Assembly: GCA_030427705.1 (NCBI GenBank)
Contig: JAUIBR010000012.1
Span: forward strand, 87,153-151,152
Reading direction: 5' to 3'
Source: a bacterium
GTDB lineage: Bacteria; Myxococcota_A; Bradymonadia; Bradymonadales; Bradymonadaceae
DNA length: 64,000 bases
The translations under genes were made by a program, and so were the position numbers. How positions within the stretch are numbered: the first letter of the stretch is position 1; each line of letters starts with the position of its first letter. Under the pieces are notes generated by a model, which saw only the letters and a program-made list of their open reading frames with translations, had not been told where the DNA came from and made no database searches. Below, piece by piece: positions 60,010-64,000 of this stretch.

Positions 60010-60684
60010 ATGTACAAGTCACGCACTGTGTTGATGATCGCCCTGCTCGCTTTCGGTTTCGGATGCGACGGAACCAAGAAATCGGCCGATTCGGAGGCCG
60101 CAGCACCTGAAGAGGTTAAATCTGCTGCGGTCGAATCCGACAAGCCGGTCGAGGAAGACAAGGGGCCGCCACCCGCGAAGTCTTTGGAAGGATTCATCTC
60201 GTTCAAGGTCGATGGTGAGCAGAAGAAGTTTGAGTACCTGAGCTCCGAGAAGAACATTGTGTCTTCGCTCACGACCAATCTTCATGCGTCTCCGAAGGCC
60301 GACGTCAAAGAAGGCTTCACGATCTCGTTGGTGCATTTTGATGCTCGAAAGTCCGAGTATCCGCGCGACCTCGAACTGAACGTGAAGTTCGATCCCAAGC
60401 GCCACAAGAGCGCTGCAGATGTGGCGAAAGACCCCAAACCGCTGGTTGGATACACGACCCCTGAAGGGTTGAACTACGGTCGCTACGTGAAGCTGACGCT
60501 CGACTCCTACGAAGGCGGTGTCTTGAAAGGTCACGTCAAGGACGAGTTCGAGCTCAGCGTGAGAAAGCCGAAGGACTCTCCCCGTTTGAAGATTTCAGAC
60601 GTGAAATTCGAGGCGAAACTAGACGCGCCGGTTCCCAAAGCCATCGACAAGGCCATGGGTGAATCGCTTGGTGGCTCGAACTAG
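60010..60684 (+). CDS. Lipoprotein of unknown function
   Basis: Start at 60010 (MYKSRTVLMIALLAFGFGCDG), with GAGGGA upstream, gives a lipobox. An acidic Ala/Glu linker (about 25-58) leads to a beta-rich domain: KSLEGFISFKVDGEQKKFEYLSSEKNIVSSL, GFTISLVHFDARKSEYPRDLELNVKF, VGYTTPEGLNYGRYVKLTLDSYEGGVLKGHVKDEFEL and PRLKISDVKFEAKLDA. This pattern resembles small immunoglobulin-like or lipocalin-like lipoproteins seen in the same phylum. 224 aa, no family recognised. The end overlaps the convergent 60681 gene by 4 bases. Confidence 0.75.
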   Translation: MYKSRTVLMIALLAFGFGCDGTKKSADSEAAAPEEVKSAAVESDKPVEEDKGPPPAKSLEGFISFKVDGEQKKFEYLSSEKNIVSSLTTNLHASPKADVKEGFTISLVHFDARKSEYPRDLELNVKFDPKRHKSAADVAKDPKPLVGYTTPEGLNYGRYVKLTLDSYEGGVLKGHVKDEFELSVRKPKDSPRLKISDVKFEAKLDAPVPKAIDKAMGESLGGSN

Positions 60685-61181
60685 AGCACCCATTGCAGGA
60701 AGTGCGCGACCAAGACGTGCTGCTCGATCATCTGGCTATCGCTGCGGATATCGTCGTCCGGATTGACGATCTCAATCTCTAGCTGACCGCCATTAATCTT
60801 CACATACCCATGCTGCTGTACGAAGTTCAACACGGCGCCCTGGCATCGTTCTGTCAGGGTTGTCAGGACGGCCTGTGGGTCGTTGGTCGTGATGTACACG
60901 TTGTCGTCAAACAACGGATCGCCGACCTCGGGTTCGCTGCTGAAGAGCTTCACGAACTTCTTAAACAAACCCTCTTTGGCGAACACCACGTTGAACGGTA
61001 GAGGCTGCGGAAACGTCCATTCGGCAATGTGGACATAGTCCACGTGGCGATTCTCGCCGGTATGCCGGACGCGCTGCTCTACGCGGTGTTCACTGGTCAC
61101 CCCCAATTCTGAGAGTTCGTAGTTTGGATCGTCTGCGTCGTAGATCTGAAACGCGCCTTTGAACAAGGTCGTCATCTGCAT
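60681..61181 (-). CDS. Small cytoplasmic protein of unknown function
   Basis: A 166-aa soluble protein without signal peptide. Hydrophobic strands (FQIYDADDPNYELSELG, HVDYVHIAEWTFPQPLPFNVVFA, DNVYITTNDPQAVLTTLTERCQGAVLNFVQQHGYVKINGGQLEIEIVNPDDD) suggest a mixed alpha/beta fold. It starts 9 bp after the penicillin-acylase stop and probably shares its transcript. No family recognised. Confidence 0.65.
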   Translation of the reverse strand: MQMTTLFKGAFQIYDADDPNYELSELGVTSEHRVEQRVRHTGENRHVDYVHIAEWTFPQPLPFNVVFAKEGLFKKFVKLFSSEPEVGDPLFDDNVYITTNDPQAVLTTLTERCQGAVLNFVQQHGYVKINGGQLEIEIVNPDDDIRSDSQMIEQHVLVAHFLQWVL

Positions 61182-61189
61182 AATTCGCC

Positions 61190-63853
61190 CTAATCGAGTT
61201 CAACGGTTTCGGAGGCGTCCGCCTCAACATCACTTCGAAGGTAGCGCAGGGGCCGCCACTTGCCATCCAGGAAATCCTGGAATTGGTCGTTGTGGTGGGG
61301 GCTGTCCGGGTGCTCGGATTGACCGCCGGGCAGAATCGCTAACCCTTGGACTCCATCTGGATTCATCTCGAAAACGAATCGATTGCTGGGACCGTTCGTC
61401 GTCGCGAGTTCTTCCGGCAAGACACCACCTGAAAGCCACTGGTAGTCCGCAACGTCCACGGTATAGAGACATCCCGTCTTTGGTAGCGCCTCCGAGCTGG
61501 CCTCAGGCAACACACCATCGGCGTAGTCGACGAGCTGCATCGTATGCCACGCGCCCCAGCGCCAGTTGTTCAGGTCCGAAGCGGCCGTCGCTGAACCCAG
61601 CCGGGTTTCGAAAATCGGCTGCATTTGAGTCAGCGCCTGCGCAAGCGAGTCCAGAATCAGCTCGTCACGGGTCTCAAGCTCTGGCGTGCTCAGGTCATCG
61701 AAGAAGTTCTCGCCGGACTGTGAAGGGAACGGCATGGTTCCGTCTTCGATGGCTTCGATATCGTTTGCGGTCGCTTCCAGCCAGTAGACGACGGTCTTGC
61801 TGAGCACCAAGCCGATCTTGGGATCGAGGTCCTCCAACGCGACCGAGTTCAGAATGCCATTCGCGGTGTCCTGCAACATGTTCTTCGTAAACACGGCAAG
61901 CCAGCCGTGGAAAATACTCGCAGCGGCGGAATCCAAGCCGCACGTGTGGTCCCAATCCACCAGGATGTTAATCGCCGTCTGCACGTCGCCCGTCACCAGG
62001 TCAGGTCGCAGTTTGGAAGCGTTGATGATGAACGGCGTAATCCGCTCGCTTAGCCGGGACTTCGTGTCTAGTTGAACGTTTGCGACGCTCTGAAGACTCA
62101 TGGGCCCTTCGTCCTTGAGCCGCTGCAACAGGAGATTTGGCTGGTACGCGCGCGTGCCGATATCGAAGATTCCTGACAGATAGACAGCGTCGTTAAACGG
62201 GTCGTTGTCGTCGGTCTGTCCAACCGGGTCGTTGTTCGCGCTCGCGAAATAGCCGGAGTCCGGATTCACCCCGTACGGTACATCGTCGTCTGGCACGTGG
62301 GCAAACGGGCGTCCGTTCTCCCCATCGTTCACCCACTCGAACCCGCCCTCACCCGGCAGAATCTTGATGGGCGGGGTGTCGGCGTCGACGACCTCACGAA
62401 TCGGAACATCGACGCGTGAGCTGTAGCCGATGGTCCCGTCCACGTCCGCGTACATCCAATGCATCGCGGCCGAGGTGTTCTTCCCAAGCGCCGACCGGAA
62501 GTCTTCAAACGACTGCGAGACGCCCATCTCATGAAACGCCCGACCTAGCGAAGTCTCCTGATAACCCACCCACCGCACGCTCAACTGCAAGGGAATGGGC
62601 AACCCCAATGCCTTGCTTGGAATCATTGGACCGTGGTGCGGGACGACGTAGAGCTGTTCGACGCGTTCTTCTGCGGTGTCTACAGATTCACCAGGATTTC
62701 GAACCCGAATGACCTCGTCGCGCACGTCAACGGCGACGTCTTCGCCATTGAACTCAACCGTCTTCGCGATCGAATTGAACTTCTCCTGGTAGACGTCGGC
62801 GACGTCGAAGATCGAGGTCGTTGGCGTGAATGCGGACTGACCATTGTGACCAAACACGACAAAGGGAACCCCGGGGAAGCTGGCGCCGATGATATCTACG
62901 TCACCGCCCGCATCTTTGCTGTTGATGTGTACGAAGTAGTAGACGGCGGGATGCTCCACGCCCTGATGACTGTCGCCAGCGATGATGGGATAGCCGCTCT
63001 CGGTGTGTTCACCAGCCACGACCCAGTTGTTCGACCCACCGTGACTCAACGAAAAGTCCTGGGCTCGACGCGCTGCCATTGCCAGCTGTTGCAGCGGAAT
63101 CTGGCGCATTCGCTCGCGCATTGCCGCGGCGTTACTGTCACGTAGAACGCTACGTTTGTCGTCCTCAGGCACGAGTTCTTGGCTTCGGGCGCCGTAGAAA
63201 TCCGGTACGACATAGGTCGTATCGAACCCTTGATACCGATAGAAATCCGCGAATAAGTCTTCGTCCAACAACAGGTCGACAAGGCCCAAGATGATGTCCT
63301 GATCGGGGCGCATCGAAAGTCCCGTCGCCAACATCTTCTCGACCGCCATCGAATCCGCGACCGTCCACGGCTCGGGCTCAAAGCCGAGCGCAGCAAACTG
63401 CGGCGAGAGCTTGGCGCCGCCCGTCCCGGCCTTCGTTTCTTCAATCCACCGATTTACCCCCGCCACGTAAGCTTCGACGTAGCCGTGAATCTCGGGGTCA
63501 TTCTCTTTGATTGCATCGGCCGTTCGCTGGCCCCACTCACGCCATTGCAGCGCCCTCCCCTGCAGATCGGACGCGAAGTAGTCCTCGCCCAAAATCTCAG
63601 CGCGGGTGCCGAGCGCTCGGCGACGCGTAATCTCCATCTGAAACAGCCGGTCGCGTGCGGTCGCCCAACCCTGCAAGTAGTACGCGTCTTCGTTGGTCGT
63701 CGCGTAGATATGCGGGATGCCATCAACGTCGCGAATGACTGTTGCCTTCGCATCCAACGTGGTGGGGTCTTCGTCTTCTGCGCTGTTTGGGATGTTCTCG
63801 ACCGCCGTACAGGCAGGTAGGACGAGGATGAGTGCCCAGATGAGTCGTTTCAT
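61190..63853 (-). CDS. Penicillin acylase family lipoprotein
   Basis: N-terminal-nucleophile hydrolase of 887 aa with a lipoprotein signal (MKRLIWALILVLPACTAVE). Family members are precursors that cut themselves into alpha and beta chains; the cleavage site is visible as SHGGSNNWVVAGEHTESG, where Ser274 would become the beta-chain nucleophile. The alpha part has VIRDVDGIPHIYATTNEDAYYLQGWATARDRLFQMEITRRRALG, and the beta part has GYPIIAGDSHQGVEHPAVYYFVHI and FVVFGHNGQSAFTPTTS. Known members hydrolyse beta-lactam side chains or acyl-homoserine lactones. Surface location suggests use of external amides; quorum-signal degradation is only one option. Followed by the 60681 gene. Confidence 0.93.
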   Translation of the reverse strand: MKRLIWALILVLPACTAVENIPNSAEDEDPTTLDAKATVIRDVDGIPHIYATTNEDAYYLQGWATARDRLFQMEITRRRALGTRAEILGEDYFASDLQGRALQWREWGQRTADAIKENDPEIHGYVEAYVAGVNRWIEETKAGTGGAKLSPQFAALGFEPEPWTVADSMAVEKMLATGLSMRPDQDIILGLVDLLLDEDLFADFYRYQGFDTTYVVPDFYGARSQELVPEDDKRSVLRDSNAAAMRERMRQIPLQQLAMAARRAQDFSLSHGGSNNWVVAGEHTESGYPIIAGDSHQGVEHPAVYYFVHINSKDAGGDVDIIGASFPGVPFVVFGHNGQSAFTPTTSIFDVADVYQEKFNSIAKTVEFNGEDVAVDVRDEVIRVRNPGESVDTAEERVEQLYVVPHHGPMIPSKALGLPIPLQLSVRWVGYQETSLGRAFHEMGVSQSFEDFRSALGKNTSAAMHWMYADVDGTIGYSSRVDVPIREVVDADTPPIKILPGEGGFEWVNDGENGRPFAHVPDDDVPYGVNPDSGYFASANNDPVGQTDDNDPFNDAVYLSGIFDIGTRAYQPNLLLQRLKDEGPMSLQSVANVQLDTKSRLSERITPFIINASKLRPDLVTGDVQTAINILVDWDHTCGLDSAAASIFHGWLAVFTKNMLQDTANGILNSVALEDLDPKIGLVLSKTVVYWLEATANDIEAIEDGTMPFPSQSGENFFDDLSTPELETRDELILDSLAQALTQMQPIFETRLGSATAASDLNNWRWGAWHTMQLVDYADGVLPEASSEALPKTGCLYTVDVADYQWLSGGVLPEELATTNGPSNRFVFEMNPDGVQGLAILPGGQSEHPDSPHHNDQFQDFLDGKWRPLRYLRSDVEADASETVELD

Positions 63854-63888
63854 TTGGTTCTTGGTTCTTGGTTCTTGGTTCTTGGTTC
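63854..63888 (+). repeat. Heptad TTGGTTC tandem array next to a start codon
   Basis: Five perfect TTGGTTC heptads sit directly against the ATG of the penicillin acylase (63853); on the gene strand this is GAACCAA repeated. No usual ribosome site is present in it. Confidence 0.92.
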
Positions 63889-64000
63889 TTGGGGTGACAA
63901 CGAGAACATGGGTAACAAATCTCTACAGGTACATAGGTAACACATTGTACCGGACAGGGGTTGGTCCCAGTGGTGTTATCTGTCCAGTTCGTTCGTCTAT
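63889..64000. other. Window-end non-coding stretch with a 12-bp direct repeat
   Basis: ACATGGGTAACA (63906-63917) and ACATAGGTAACA (63931-63942) are near-identical and 25 bp apart. No gene is visible before the window ends. Such text sometimes lies at the ends of integrase-type insertion sequences, but nothing here confirms it. Confidence 0.35.

Overview
The window reads as one stretch of a Gram-negative chromosome, GC-rich by eye and densely coded. The best guess, from gene style only, is a Myxococcota or Bradymonadales-like deltaproteobacterial lineage. The signs are many Cys-lipidated lipoproteins whose linkers are runs of Asn-Asn-X, two DUF2330 proteins (one with a MYXO-CTERM-like tail), a membrane Ser/Thr kinase with DWG in place of DFG, two FadE5-like acyl-CoA dehydrogenases, and outer-membrane beta-barrel candidates. 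No rRNA, tRNA, CRISPR array or complete insertion sequence was recognised.

Layout. 0-13 kb: a truncated beta-propeller-like gene, asnS, a SulP permease, a tightly overlapping operon (DUF2330, TPR lipoprotein, fructosamine kinase, hybrid histidine kinase), an SDR with an Asn-rich lipoprotein, and three tandem AIM24 genes. 13-32 kb: lipid and general metabolism (acyl-CoA dehydrogenases, TesB, hotdog thioesterase, enoyl-reductase-like protein, SDR, uridine kinase, D-aminoacylase-like hydrolase), a porin, an S1-domain protein and a pair of paralogous Cys-rich lipoproteins. The acyl-CoA dehydrogenase at 13.3 kb is preceded by a perfect FadR-type operator palindrome. 32-43 kb: a patatin-like lipoprotein, secreted proteins of unknown role, an MBL hydrolase, a DUF2330 protein coupled to a Ser/Thr kinase, and membrane urate hydroxylase PuuD. 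44-52 kb: an Old Yellow Enzyme homologue, an extensin-like lipoprotein, a large flavin/iron-sulfur membrane fusion, and the compact operon eutB-eutC-eutL. 52-64 kb: NADAR and small holin-like proteins, a probable FGase, an esterase lipoprotein, an orphan gene between long repeat arrays, allantoicase-uraD-uraH, an iodotyrosine-deiodinase-like flavoprotein and a penicillin acylase lipoprotein.

Two functional threads stand out. PuuD (42.6 kb) with uraH, uraD and alc (57-59 kb) supplies urate-to-allantoin conversion and allantoate hydrolysis; allantoinase is the only missing step and is not in the window. Ethanolamine ammonia-lyase is encoded with a single microcompartment shell protein and nothing else of the usual eut locus.

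The most unusual feature is non-coding. Many gene boundaries carry short tandem arrays with a 7- or 8-bp period, a fixed 4-bp core and variable remaining bases (TTGGnnn, TCGAnnnn, nnnGGCT), plus 8/9-bp GGTTAGCC arrays. Several begin exactly at the base after a stop codon. They look like one class of element and are not explained by any standard feature type.
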